From assembly GCA_937902985.1 (NCBI GenBank), contig CALFNG010000388.1, forward strand, positions 1 through 36,158: a DNA stretch of 36,158 bases, written 5' to 3'. The stretch's first letter is position 1. Each line of letters starts with the position of its first letter. Origin of the DNA: an uncultured Myxococcales bacterium. GTDB taxonomy: Bacteria > Myxococcota_A > Polyangia > Polyangiales > Polyangiaceae. Both the position numbers and the translations under genes were made by a program. The notes under the pieces are model-generated. The model had not been told where the DNA came from. It saw nothing but the letters and a program-made list of their open reading frames with translations, and searched no databases. Below are positions 17,592 to 26,781 of the stretch, one piece after another.

Positions 17592-17896
17592 AAGGCTCGC
17601 GCTCGGCCGCGACGCGCTTGAAATTCTACCGGGCAATCTATCACGGCGGAGTCGGCGGCTCCAGACTGCCTTTTGTCTGAATGACCGGAAGACCTCAACT
17701 TTCATGCCGTTGACGCCGCGACCCTGGTGGTTAGGTTCCCTCGCGTTGCTGCGGATCGTCGTGATGAGAAAGAGCATTTCGTCACGATAAGTCGAACGGG
17801 AACCGCCGCGACGTGACTGGATGATGAGCTCGGCCGGGGAGGCCTGAGCTCGTATTCGACTGTTCCGCTAGCGCGAAAGGATTCGGAGGCACCCAC
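17592..17896. promoter_or_regulatory. Divergent leader between pcnB and dnaK
   Basis: This 305-nt gap holds no supported gene. CTTGAAA at 17617-17623 resembles the -35 of a sigma-32 heat-shock promoter, with CAATCTAT at 17634-17641 as a poor -10 match at short spacing. A stem of about 12 bp with G-U pairs lies at 17759-17787 (TCGTGATGAGAA/ATTTCGTCACGA), in what would be the dnaK 5' leader. GGAGG precedes the dnaK ATG. No CIRCE element is visible. Promoter calls here are tentative. Confidence 0.35.
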
Positions 17897-19816
<1,920 letters not shown>

Positions 19817-19842
19817 TAAGCCCCGAGGTCTCCGAATGAAAG

Positions 19843-19877
19843 CGGCGGCGTCGTCCTCGGACGATCGCCGCCGTTTT
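19843..19877 (+). terminator. Rho-independent terminator of dnaK
   Basis: CGGCGGCG (19843-19850) pairs with CGCCGCCG (19866-19873), and the inner TCGTCC pairs with GGACGA apart from one bulged T. TTTT follows directly at 19874-19877. It begins 26 nt after the dnaK stop codon and is the best terminator in the window. Confidence 0.85.
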
Positions 19878-19941
19878 CACGCCCGCGTGGCGCCGCGATC
19901 GGTGCCGTGGGCGCGGAGGCGCCCGGAAGCGGAGATTGGCC

Positions 19942-19967
19942 GCAGAGGCGCAGAGGACGCAGAGGAC
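19942..19967. repeat. GCAGAGG triple repeat
   Basis: GCAGAGG occurs three times at 8- and 9-nt spacing, in the gap between the dnaK terminator and the broken end of ssuD. Similar GCAGAGG-rich runs are, as far as I recall, scattered in other environmental genomes; whether they are mobile or only slippage products is not known. Confidence 0.5.
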
Positions 19968-20000
19968 AGCGGGTTTTGCGCGCGCTGGAGCAGGCGATCG

Positions 20001-20535
20001 CTAGGCGCGCGTGGGGACGAGATCGTTCGCGATGATCTCGCCGAACGGGCCGGTGAGGTTTCCCCAGGCTCGAGGCCTCTTCCCTTCGAAGTCGACGGTC
20101 TCGCCCTGCATGACTCTGGGCCAGATTGCGAGGAACTCGTCGGTGAGCTCGTAGCGCTCGTCGTGCGAGAGGAAGAGCCCGTCGCCCTCTGCTTCCACCG
20201 GGTCACCGTCGGTCACGACGTTGATGAGCAGGCGCCCCTCGGAGAGCCTGTCGACGGTGGCCGCCAGACGCGCCGCCGCGGTCGGAGAGGTGATTCCCGG
20301 GCGAATGGCGACGAGGAACTTGAGCCGTCGGGTCAAGGGGACCATCGCCGACGCGACGGCCCACGCGTCCTCACACGACCGACCCGTTGGCAGCAGGCAG
20401 CACGCCGTCGAACCCCAGCTCGTCGGCCGCCGAAGCGATCTGCCTCAAGTATCCGACCGAGACGGGGCGAGCGCCGCGCGCCGTCCCGAGAAAGCGACCG
20501 TCGCCGTGGGTCGGCAGGAACCAGAAGATGTTCAT
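20001..20535 (-). pseudogene. ssuD: Frameshifted and truncated FMNH2-dependent alkanesulfonate monooxygenase
   Basis: SsuD uses FMNH2 and O2 to release sulfite from alkanesulfonates. The first frame starts at the ATG at 20535 with [13 protein letters not shown] and [18 protein letters not shown], a clear SsuD N-terminus, but stops at 20371 after 54 residues. The second frame continues the family match ([19 protein letters not shown], then [19 protein letters not shown] and [17 protein letters not shown]). The break coincides with a CTGC duplication at about 20391-20402; removing four bases restores [11 protein letters not shown]. The second frame loses similarity after about 150 residues in total and ends at 20001, whereas SsuD is about 380 residues long. 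The gene therefore has both a frameshift and a 3' deletion. Confidence 0.85.
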
Positions 20536-20545
20536 GGCCGGTCCC

Positions 20546-20896
20546 TCAGCCGCCGTCGTCCGCGGCGTCGATCACACCGGCGTCGATCACACCGGCGTCG
20601 ACCGAGGCGTCGCTCCCGCCGTCCCTGGTGGCTTCGACGTCGGACGATCCGTCGAGGGTCGAGCCATCGTGGTCGGACGCGTCGGGGGTTGCGTCGGCTG
20701 CCGCGTCACCCTCCTTGCCCGCGTCGGGCTTGCCGGTCGTCGCGTCACCGGCCGCGCCATCATGGGCCTTCCCGTCCGCGCTGCCGCCGTCGGCTGGAAG
20801 CGGAAGAGAGTTGTCGTCCCCGGTGCACGCGAGGAGCGGGACCGAACCGCCCGCGAAGAGAGCCCCGAACACGAGCGCAAACCGGTTGAACCGCAT
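20546..20896 (-). CDS. Small Asp/Gly-rich lipoprotein
   Basis: The 116-residue product has a signal peptide with lipobox LLAC and lipidation Cys24. After that it is almost wholly low-complexity Asp, Gly, Ala and Ser, with a VIDAG repeat encoded by 15-nt tandem units (20563-20592, plus a degenerate third copy). AGGAG precedes the ATG at good spacing, so the start is firm. No catalytic domain is present. In myxobacterial genomes such tails usually link a lipid anchor to a domain; here the domain is absent. It lies between the porin gene and the ssuD remnant with gaps of 49 and 10 nt, so it probably shares the transcript. Confidence 0.8.
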   Translation of the reverse strand: MRFNRFALVFGALFAGGSVPLLACTGDDNSLPLPADGGSADGKAHDGAAGDATTGKPDAGKEGDAAADATPDASDHDGSTLDGSSDVEATRDGGSDASVDAGVIDAGVIDAADDGG

Positions 20897-20945
20897 GAAC
20901 GTATCTCCTGAACGAAAGACAAAATTCGAAGGAAACGCGCGCCGA

Positions 20946-22436
20946 TCAGTAAACGACCTGGGCGCGCCCGAGGAAGATGTTCTCGGCTTCGCGATGCCCG
21001 GCGGCGAGCTCTGGAGCGCTCTTCGCTCCACCCTGGAACTCGGTGTGGTCGTAGTTCACGACCAGCTTTGCGTTGTCCGACCAGTACCAGTTGACGCCAA
21101 ACGTCTCCTCCGTGGCGCCGCGGACCGACGCCGTGGGCGAGACGTAGTTCGGGAACGCCGAGGGATCGATCGACAGGTGGCCCGCGCGTGCCGCGAGCTC
21201 GACGGCGCCGAAGTCGCCGGCCGCCGGAGCGAAGGGCGTCTTGACGTGAACGAAGTCGTACGACGCGTCGGCGCCGAAGAGGACGAACGTCGCCTGCGCC
21301 TGGTACGCCGCGTTCGAGAGAACCGCGTTGCCCTTGCCGGCTCGCCCCACCTCTTGATTCGAAACGTAGTATTCGCCGAGGAGGCTGAACGGACCGAGCG
21401 CATAGTAGAAATACGCGCCGTAGCGGTTGTGCGGGCCGTTGGCGACCACGGTGTTGGAGTAATCGGGCGTCACTCCCGACGCCGCCGTGATGTACGCGAA
21501 GTCCGTGCTCTGGCCCGGCGTCTTGTATGCCGGCGTCGACGTGGGGGTCGCGAAGGCCGGGTTCGTCGGCGTTCCGTAGACCCGGCCGAAGCTCGTCGCA
21601 CCGCCGACGAAGAGGCGGCCGAGGGTGTCTTTCAACGGCTCGAACGGACGGAAATACGCGCGACCGACGAACTCCTTCTCTCGATCCGAGTCGAGGTCGC
21701 CGCTGCCGTTGTCGGGCACGCCGTTGTAGACGCCGGCGGCGTACCCGAAGACGCGCCCGAAGAGGTCGCCGTACACCATCGCGCCGACGTCGCGGTTGGG
21801 CGTGAGCAGCGTCGGGAGACCGAACTCCACGAACGACAGGTTCGACGTCGGCTGAAGGCGCTCGAGGCCGAACGTGGGGCGGTACTTCCCGAAGCGGAAT
21901 CGCAACCCCTCGCCGATTTGCAGACCGAGGAAGGCGTCCTGGAGCACGGTGGTGCCGCCGCCGAAATCGGGGTTCACCAGGAAGCTGACCCCGTAGGGGA
22001 GCTTGCCTTCGAGGGACGGCTGCGCGCGGCGGATCAAGAAGGTGTCCGTGTTGACTCGCTGCGTCTCGTCGAACCAGAACCGCCCGTCGGCCTGGACGAG
22101 CGCGCGAAAGCGAATCTCGGACTTCTTGTCGGCCGACGTGATCGCGAACCCGCCGGGACCCGCGGCCACGGAGGACGGGTCGCCCGGCCCTCCGCTCGCG
22201 GTCGGCGTCGTACGCGCGCCGAGCGGCAGCGCTCCGTTCGCCGTCGGGCCCGAAGGGGCCGGCACCTCGACCGCCGTAGCCGAAGGCACCGTGCCCGTCG
22301 CGGCCGGCGCAGGCTCGGGCGGGAGCGTATTCGGGGGAAGGGGGTTCTGCTGAGGACTCGCTTCGTCCGCTCGGGCAGCATGGGCGAGACCGCCGAGAAC
22401 GACCAGCGACCAGGCTAACGAAGTGGCTATTTTCAT
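20946..22436 (-). CDS. OprO/OprP-like outer-membrane porin
   Basis: The 496-residue product begins with a signal peptide (MKIATSLAWSLVVLGGLAHA), then a Pro/Ala-rich stretch and a beta-rich region from about residue 100. That region has alternating aromatic strands typical of the Porin_O_P family (RFRALVQADGRFWFDE, FLIRRAQPSLEGKLPYGVSF, LRFRFGKYRPTFGLERLQ) and ends in an aromatic residue (QVVY), as outer-membrane barrels do. Known members pass phosphate or other anions. Its place in the ssu cluster suggests sulfonate or sulfate uptake, which is inference. A 17-nt tandem duplication at the start offers several ATGs (22451 also in frame); I chose the one that begins the signal peptide. Confidence 0.85.
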   Translation of the reverse strand: MKIATSLAWSLVVLGGLAHAARADEASPQQNPLPPNTLPPEPAPAATGTVPSATAVEVPAPSGPTANGALPLGARTTPTASGGPGDPSSVAAGPGGFAITSADKKSEIRFRALVQADGRFWFDETQRVNTDTFLIRRAQPSLEGKLPYGVSFLVNPDFGGGTTVLQDAFLGLQIGEGLRFRFGKYRPTFGLERLQPTSNLSFVEFGLPTLLTPNRDVGAMVYGDLFGRVFGYAAGVYNGVPDNGSGDLDSDREKEFVGRAYFRPFEPLKDTLGRLFVGGATSFGRVYGTPTNPAFATPTSTPAYKTPGQSTDFAYITAASGVTPDYSNTVVANGPHNRYGAYFYYALGPFSLLGEYYVSNQEVGRAGKGNAVLSNAAYQAQATFVLFGADASYDFVHVKTPFAPAAGDFGAVELAARAGHLSIDPSAFPNYVSPTASVRGATEETFGVNWYWSDNAKLVVNYDHTEFQGGAKSAPELAAGHREAENIFLGRAQVVY

Positions 22437-22468
22437 CGCGGGGGCATTCATATCGCGGGGGCACTCAT
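22435..22468. repeat. 17-nt tandem duplication over the porin start
   Basis: ATCGCGGGGGCATTCAT (22435-22451) is followed by ATCGCGGGGGCACTCAT (22452-22468), one mismatch. On the minus strand the outer copy creates a six-codon frame (ATG at 22468) whose TGA overlaps the in-frame ATG at 22451 as ATGA. Confidence 0.85.
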
Positions 22469-22532
22469 TACGTGAGCCATCGCCTCGGGGCAAGCCCTTG
22501 TGGGTGTGTCTGAACGTTCTCGAGTTGGGCAG

Positions 22533-23495
22533 TCAGTTCGAAATGGGAATTACGGCGTCCGCAATCTTCACGGCGTGAGGCAGGAGTCCGAGCGCGAAGA
22601 ACGTGTCGGCGACCCGCTGCTGGTTCGCGACGACATCCGCGTCGACCGCGCGGAGATCGAAGACGTTGCGCCTGAGCGAATCTTCGACCGCCTCGACCTG
22701 CATGCCGATCTTCGGCGCGAGGAGGGTGGCGACGTCGTGCGGGCTCGTGCGGACGTACGCGTCCACGTCGTGGATGGCCCCCTCGATCGCGGCCAGGACG
22801 TCGCCGTGGTGGGACGCATAGTCGCGCGTCGACAGGTAGTAGGGCACATTGCCCGCGAGGCCCGTGGCGTCGCGCAGGACCCGCGCGTCGGTCGAGTGCA
22901 GCGCGCTCGCCAGGAACGGGTCCCAGATGACCCACGCGTCGACCGCGCCGCTCTCGAACGCGGCTCGCGCGTCCGACGGGGACAGGAATTCGAGCGTCAC
23001 TTGATCGTAGGGAACGCTCGCCGAGGCCAGAGCCTGGGCGAGGAAGTAGTGAACGTTCGACCCGCGGTTGAGCGCGATCTTCTTTCCCTTCAAGTCCGCG
23101 ATCGTCTGGAAGGTCGACCCCTTGCGAACGAGGATCACCTCGCCCCGAGGCGAAGGCGGATCGCACGCCACGTAGACGATCGGCGCGTCGCCCGCCTGGG
23201 CGAACACGGGGGGCGCCTCGCCCGCGAGACCGAGGTCGATCTTGCCGGCGTGGAGCGCCTCCATGACCGGCGGACCGGAGGGAAACTCCGACCACTCGAC
23301 CGAGACGTTCGACGCCTTGAGGATCGGCTCGAGCGTTCCGCGCTCTTTGAGGACCAGGAGGACGCCGAACTTCTGGTACCCGATGCGGACGGTCTGCGCC
23401 TTCTTGCAGGCCGTCAGCCCGGCGAGGCACGAGAGCGCGAGCGAGGCGGCGAGCACGCGCTGCAAGGCAGGCGTGAAGCGAAGACGACGGATCAT
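22533..23495 (-). CDS. ssuA: Aliphatic-sulfonate ABC transporter substrate-binding lipoprotein
   Basis: The 320-residue product is a periplasmic binding protein of the SsuA/TauA type. It has a signal peptide with lipobox LTAC (Cys30), so it is probably membrane-tethered. VRIGYQKFGVLLVLKERGTL, then GKIDLGLAGEAPPVFAQAG, GKKIALNRGSNVHYFLAQAL and DAWVIWDPF are hallmarks of SsuA. The frame is intact and the length normal. Its start overlaps the out-of-frame end of the ssuC/ssuB fusion as ATGA. The transporter ATPase gene beside it is deleted, so uptake would need an ATPase from elsewhere. Confidence 0.92.
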   Translation of the reverse strand: MIRRLRFTPALQRVLAASLALSCLAGLTACKKAQTVRIGYQKFGVLLVLKERGTLEPILKASNVSVEWSEFPSGPPVMEALHAGKIDLGLAGEAPPVFAQAGDAPIVYVACDPPSPRGEVILVRKGSTFQTIADLKGKKIALNRGSNVHYFLAQALASASVPYDQVTLEFLSPSDARAAFESGAVDAWVIWDPFLASALHSTDARVLRDATGLAGNVPYYLSTRDYASHHGDVLAAIEGAIHDVDAYVRTSPHDVATLLAPKIGMQVEAVEDSLRRNVFDLRAVDADVVANQQRVADTFFALGLLPHAVKIADAVIPISN

Positions 23496-23502
23496 GGGCG
23501 TT

Positions 23503-23817
23503 CTAGACTCTTCCTGGATTCTCGCGCGCTTCGTCGCGTATCGCCGAGGCTCGGGGGACGTGCTCGGGGACGGGGTCTCCCGCCAGGTCTGGCGCGACCG
23601 GCGCCGTAGCCGGCGGTAGCGACGATGGCGCCGTTCCGAGGATGCGACCCAGGAGCCGCGTCGCCGTGTCGACGAACCGGCTCTCGTGGGGCGCTCGGGG
23701 ACGGGGAATCGCGATGGTCTCGTCGGCGACGACGACCCCTTCGTCGAGCACGACCACGCGGTCGGCCAGCGCGACCGCCTCCTGGATCTCGTGGGTCACG
23801 AGCACCGCCGTGAAGCC
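23503..23817 (-). pseudogene. ssuB: 3' remnant of the sulfonate transporter ATPase gene
   Basis: This frame begins inside the ABC ATPase fold at GFTAVLVTHEIQEAVALADR, the switch-His (H-loop) segment, and continues VVVLDEGVVVADETIAIPRP to the normal C-terminal region of SsuB. Walker A, the ABC signature and Walker B, about two thirds of the protein, are missing. It joins directly to ssuC in a different frame at about 23816-23818. A single deletion of roughly 0.5-0.6 kb that removed the end of ssuC and the front of ssuB explains this. Confidence 0.85.
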
Positions 23818-24541
23818 GCACGTTTGCCTCTGCCCACTTCCCGAGCAGCGCGTAGACCACGATGCTCGCCACGACGATGTCGGTTCGCATGAACTCGCGA
23901 GCTGACATGGCCAGGTAGCCAATGCCGGAATCGGCGCCGATCGTCTCCGCGACGATGAGCGTGAGCCACATGAGCCCGAGGGCGAACCGCAGCCCGACCA
24001 TCACCGAGGGGATGGCGCCGGGCAGGATGACGCGGCGGAACATCTCGAACCGCGAGAGCTCGAATACGCGCGCCATCTCGACGAGTGCCGGGTCGATCGA
24101 ACGGACGCCGTGGAAGGTGTTCACGTAGACCGGGAAGAAGACGCCGAGGGCGACGAGGAAGACCTTGGCGCCTTCACCCAGGCCGAACCAGATGATGACC
24201 ATCGGGATGAGCGCGAGGTGCGGGACGTTTCGCACCATCTGCAGCGTCGTGTCGAACAGGCGTTCGGAAAGCGTCCAGTACCCGTTCGCCACCCCGAGCC
24301 CGAACCCGATCGCGCCGCCGATGGCGAAGCCGGCGAACGCTCGGCCGGCGCTGATCAAGAGGTGCTTCAGGAGCTCGCCGCTGCGAACGAGACTCCACGT
24401 CGCCATGGCCACGCTGATCGGCGTGGGCAACACGTGCGACGAGATCGCTCCCGACGTGGTCGACCACTGCCAGATGGCGACGAGGAGGACCGGCAACAGC
24501 AGCGGCAGCCACTGGCTCCAGCTTCGTCCGTCCGGCCGCAT
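23816..24541 (-). pseudogene. ssuC: Sulfonate ABC transporter permease truncated by deletion
   Basis: The first 240 or so codons encode a normal BPD_transp_1 permease with membrane helices and the EAA-loop region. Segments include LPLLLPVLLVAIWQWSTTSG, MVRNVPHLALIPMVIIWFGL, GLMWLTLIVAETIGADSGIG and VVASIVVYALLGKWAEA. The expected last 15-25 residues are replaced: translation runs out of frame through the ssuB remnant to a TGA at 23492, adding about 107 unrelated residues. The last membrane helix is still present, so the permease core might fold. It starts 172 nt from the divergent AprA-like gene. A sequencing or assembly error is the main alternative to a true deletion. Confidence 0.8.
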
Positions 24542-24547
24542 GCGTCC

Positions 24548-24576
24548 CTAATAACAGATGAAAAGGTATCAAACAA
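24548..24576 (-). promoter_or_regulatory. Sigma-70-like promoter candidate for ssuC
   Basis: On the minus strand TTGTTT (24576-24571) and TATTAG (24553-24548) lie 17 nt apart in an AT-rich patch that stands out from the GC-rich surroundings. The predicted transcript start falls at or near the ssuC ATG (24541), giving a leaderless or very short leader. AGGGA at 24550-24546 could also be a ribosome site of a longer transcript. Confidence 0.35.
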
Positions 24577-24713
24577 GACAATTGCACAGCTCAGGCAGGC
24601 ACTGGCTCGCTGCGATGATTCCGTCTTGGCGCGCCCTGCGAGATGCCCTTGTGAGGCTACGTTGTTCGTACTAAGAGACGCTCGTCTGCAACGGGATGGT
24701 GCCCCGAGGAGCG

Positions 24714-26480
24714 ATGGAAGAACGGATCATCGAAGCCGACATCGTCGTCGTGGGCGGCGGGAGCGCGGGCTCGACCGCGGCCATCCGCGCGCGGGAGTCG
24801 CTCCCGCGAGGGCGCGTGGTTCTCATCGAGAAGGCCCACGTCAAGCGGAGCGGTGCCATCGCCATCGGCATGGACGGCCTGAACAACGCGGTGATCCCCG
24901 GGCACGCCACGCCGGAGCAGTACGTCAAGGAGATCACGATGGCCAACGACGGCATCGTGAACCAGCGCGCGGTGCTGGCGTACGCCGAGAGCAGCTTCGC
25001 GATGATCCAGGAGCTCGATCGCTGGGGCGTGAAGTTCCAGAAGACCGAGAGCGGCGACTTCGATGTCAAGCAAGTCCACAACAACGGCCGCTACGTCCTC
25101 CCCATGCCCGAGGGCTACGATCTCAAGAAGATCCTCACCCGCAAGATCAGGCGCGAGGGCGTGCAGATCGTCAACCGGCTCGCGGCGACGCGCGTGCTCC
25201 TCGACGGCGACCGCGCCTGCGGGATCATCGGGGTCGACGTTCGCACGGGCGAGATCGGCGTCGTCCTCGCGAGGGCCGTCATTCTATGTTGCGGCGCGTC
25301 GGGGCGGCTCGGTCTGCCGGCGTCGGGATACCTGTACGGCACCTACGAGAATCCCTCGAATGCCGGCGACGGATACTCGATGGCTTACCACGCGGGCGCC
25401 GAATTGACCGGCATCGAGTGCTTTCAGATCAACCCGCTCATCAAGGACTACAACGGGCCCGCGTGCGCGTACGTGACCGGTCCTCTCGGCGGGCACACCG
25501 TGAACGCGCTCGGGAATCGGTTCATACGGAGCGACTACTGGAGCGGGCAGATGATGCTCGAGTTCCATCGCGAGCTCCACTCCGAGAACGGCCCCGTCTA
25601 CTTGAAGCTCACGCACCTGGCCCCGGAGACGATCGAGGAGATCGAGCGCGTCTTGCACAGGACCGAGCGCCCGAGCCGCGGTCGATTCCACCTGGGTCGT
25701 CGCCAGTCGTACGACGAGAACCTCGTCGAGATGCACGTCTCGGAGATCGGGTTGTGCAGCGGTCACAGCGCGTCCGGTGTCTGGGTCAACGAGCGCGGCG
25801 AGACCACGGTGCCCGGCCTCTACGCGGCCGGCGACATGGCGTGCGTTCCGCACAACTATCTCCTCGGGGCGCTCACCTACGGCAAGATCTGCGCTACGAG
25901 CGCGCTCGACTTCATCTCTCGGGCCGGGGCGCCGGCCCTCGACGCGGACCAGGTGGCCGCCGAGCGCGCACGCCTTCTGGCGCCCCTCTCCCGCCCGGAC
26001 GGGATCCCGCATCACCAGTACGAGTACAAGGTCCGACGCCTGGTGAACGACTATCTGCAGCCGCCCAAGACCGCGAATCGCATGAACAAGGGCCTCGAGT
26101 ACTTCTTGCGCGCGAAGGACGAGCTCGACGAGGTCGGCGCCGCCGGCGCGCACGATCTGATGCGCGTCGCAGAGTGCGGCTTCATTCGCGACTGCGCGGA
26201 GATGGCGGCGCGCGCGTCGCTCTATCGCACCGAGAGCCGGTGGGGTCTCTACCATCATCGCCTCGATTTTCCCGAGATGAACGACGACGAGTGGTTCGTG
26301 CACGTGAATCTCAAGAAAGGTCCCGACGGCGCGATGGTCCTCTTCAAGCGGCCCGTGGGCGAATACGTCGTTCCCATGAGCCGCGCGGAGCTCTCGGGTT
26401 ACCGCGACCTTCGAGTCTCGGAGCGCTCGCCACCGCTCGAACCGCCGACCGTTCACGACGGGATGGCCGCCCCCCCATGA
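24714..26480 (+). CDS. AprA-like FAD-dependent reductase (fumarate reductase/APS reductase alpha type)
   Basis: The 588-residue flavoprotein belongs to the succinate dehydrogenase/fumarate reductase superfamily. The FAD-binding VVVGGGSAGSTAAIRARE lies near residue 11. KRSGAIAIGMDGLNNAVIPG at about 46-65 closely resembles the APS reductase alpha subunit (AprA), as does the LDRWGVKFQ region. PGLYAAGDMACVPHNYLLGA near 370 is a second FAD motif, and a helical C-terminal domain follows. No signal peptide: cytosolic. It is translationally coupled (ATGA) to a two-cluster ferredoxin, its probable electron partner. Similar flavoprotein-ferredoxin pairs next to sulfonate transporters are known to me as AsfA/AsfB in aryl-sulfonate desulfurisation; orthology is not proven. 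GAGGA precedes this ATG; an in-frame ATG at 24696 also exists. Confidence 0.85.
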   Translation: MEERIIEADIVVVGGGSAGSTAAIRARESLPRGRVVLIEKAHVKRSGAIAIGMDGLNNAVIPGHATPEQYVKEITMANDGIVNQRAVLAYAESSFAMIQELDRWGVKFQKTESGDFDVKQVHNNGRYVLPMPEGYDLKKILTRKIRREGVQIVNRLAATRVLLDGDRACGIIGVDVRTGEIGVVLARAVILCCGASGRLGLPASGYLYGTYENPSNAGDGYSMAYHAGAELTGIECFQINPLIKDYNGPACAYVTGPLGGHTVNALGNRFIRSDYWSGQMMLEFHRELHSENGPVYLKLTHLAPETIEEIERVLHRTERPSRGRFHLGRRQSYDENLVEMHVSEIGLCSGHSASGVWVNERGETTVPGLYAAGDMACVPHNYLLGALTYGKICATSALDFISRAGAPALDADQVAAERARLLAPLSRPDGIPHHQYEYKVRRLVNDYLQPPKTANRMNKGLEYFLRAKDELDEVGAAGAHDLMRVAECGFIRDCAEMAARASLYRTESRWGLYHHRLDFPEMNDDEWFVHVNLKKGPDGAMVLFKRPVGEYVVPMSRAELSGYRDLRVSERSPPLEPPTVHDGMAAPP

Positions 26481-26767
26481 AGAGCAAGAAGGTCGAGGAT
26501 CGCGAAGGGTTCAAGGCCGCCCAGGCGTTGACGGTCGGCCACGCGCAGACGACGCGCGTCTACGACGTGCCCGTCGTGGTCGATCTCTCCAAGTGCATCA
26601 CGGGCTGCCAGATCTGCATCGATTCGTGCCCCGTCGATTGCCTCGCGGTCAATCCCGAGACCACGAAGGCGCACATGAAATACGACGAGTGTTGGTATTG
26701 CCTCGCGTGCGAGCTCGATTGCCCGAAAGACGCCATCACCGTCAAGATTCCCTTCCTGATCCGCTGA
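26477..26767 (+). CDS. AprB/AsfB-like 2[4Fe-4S] ferredoxin
   Basis: The 96-residue product binds two iron-sulfur clusters. The first Cys set is CITGCQICIDSCP (C-x3-C-x2-C-x3-CP, one residue longer than the usual first gap) and the second is CWYCLACELDCP (standard CxxCxxCxxxCP). The end DAITVKIPFLIR resembles AprB, the iron-sulfur subunit of APS reductase, but the long AprB tail is absent. Residues 1-35 are an extra N-terminal segment. It overlaps the flavoprotein stop by 4 nt and is 14 nt from the HEAT gene, so the three are one operon. Confidence 0.9.
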   Translation: MKSKKVEDREGFKAAQALTVGHAQTTRVYDVPVVVDLSKCITGCQICIDSCPVDCLAVNPETTKAHMKYDECWYCLACELDCPKDAITVKIPFLIR

Positions 26768-26781
26768 GCGAGGAACTCTCG

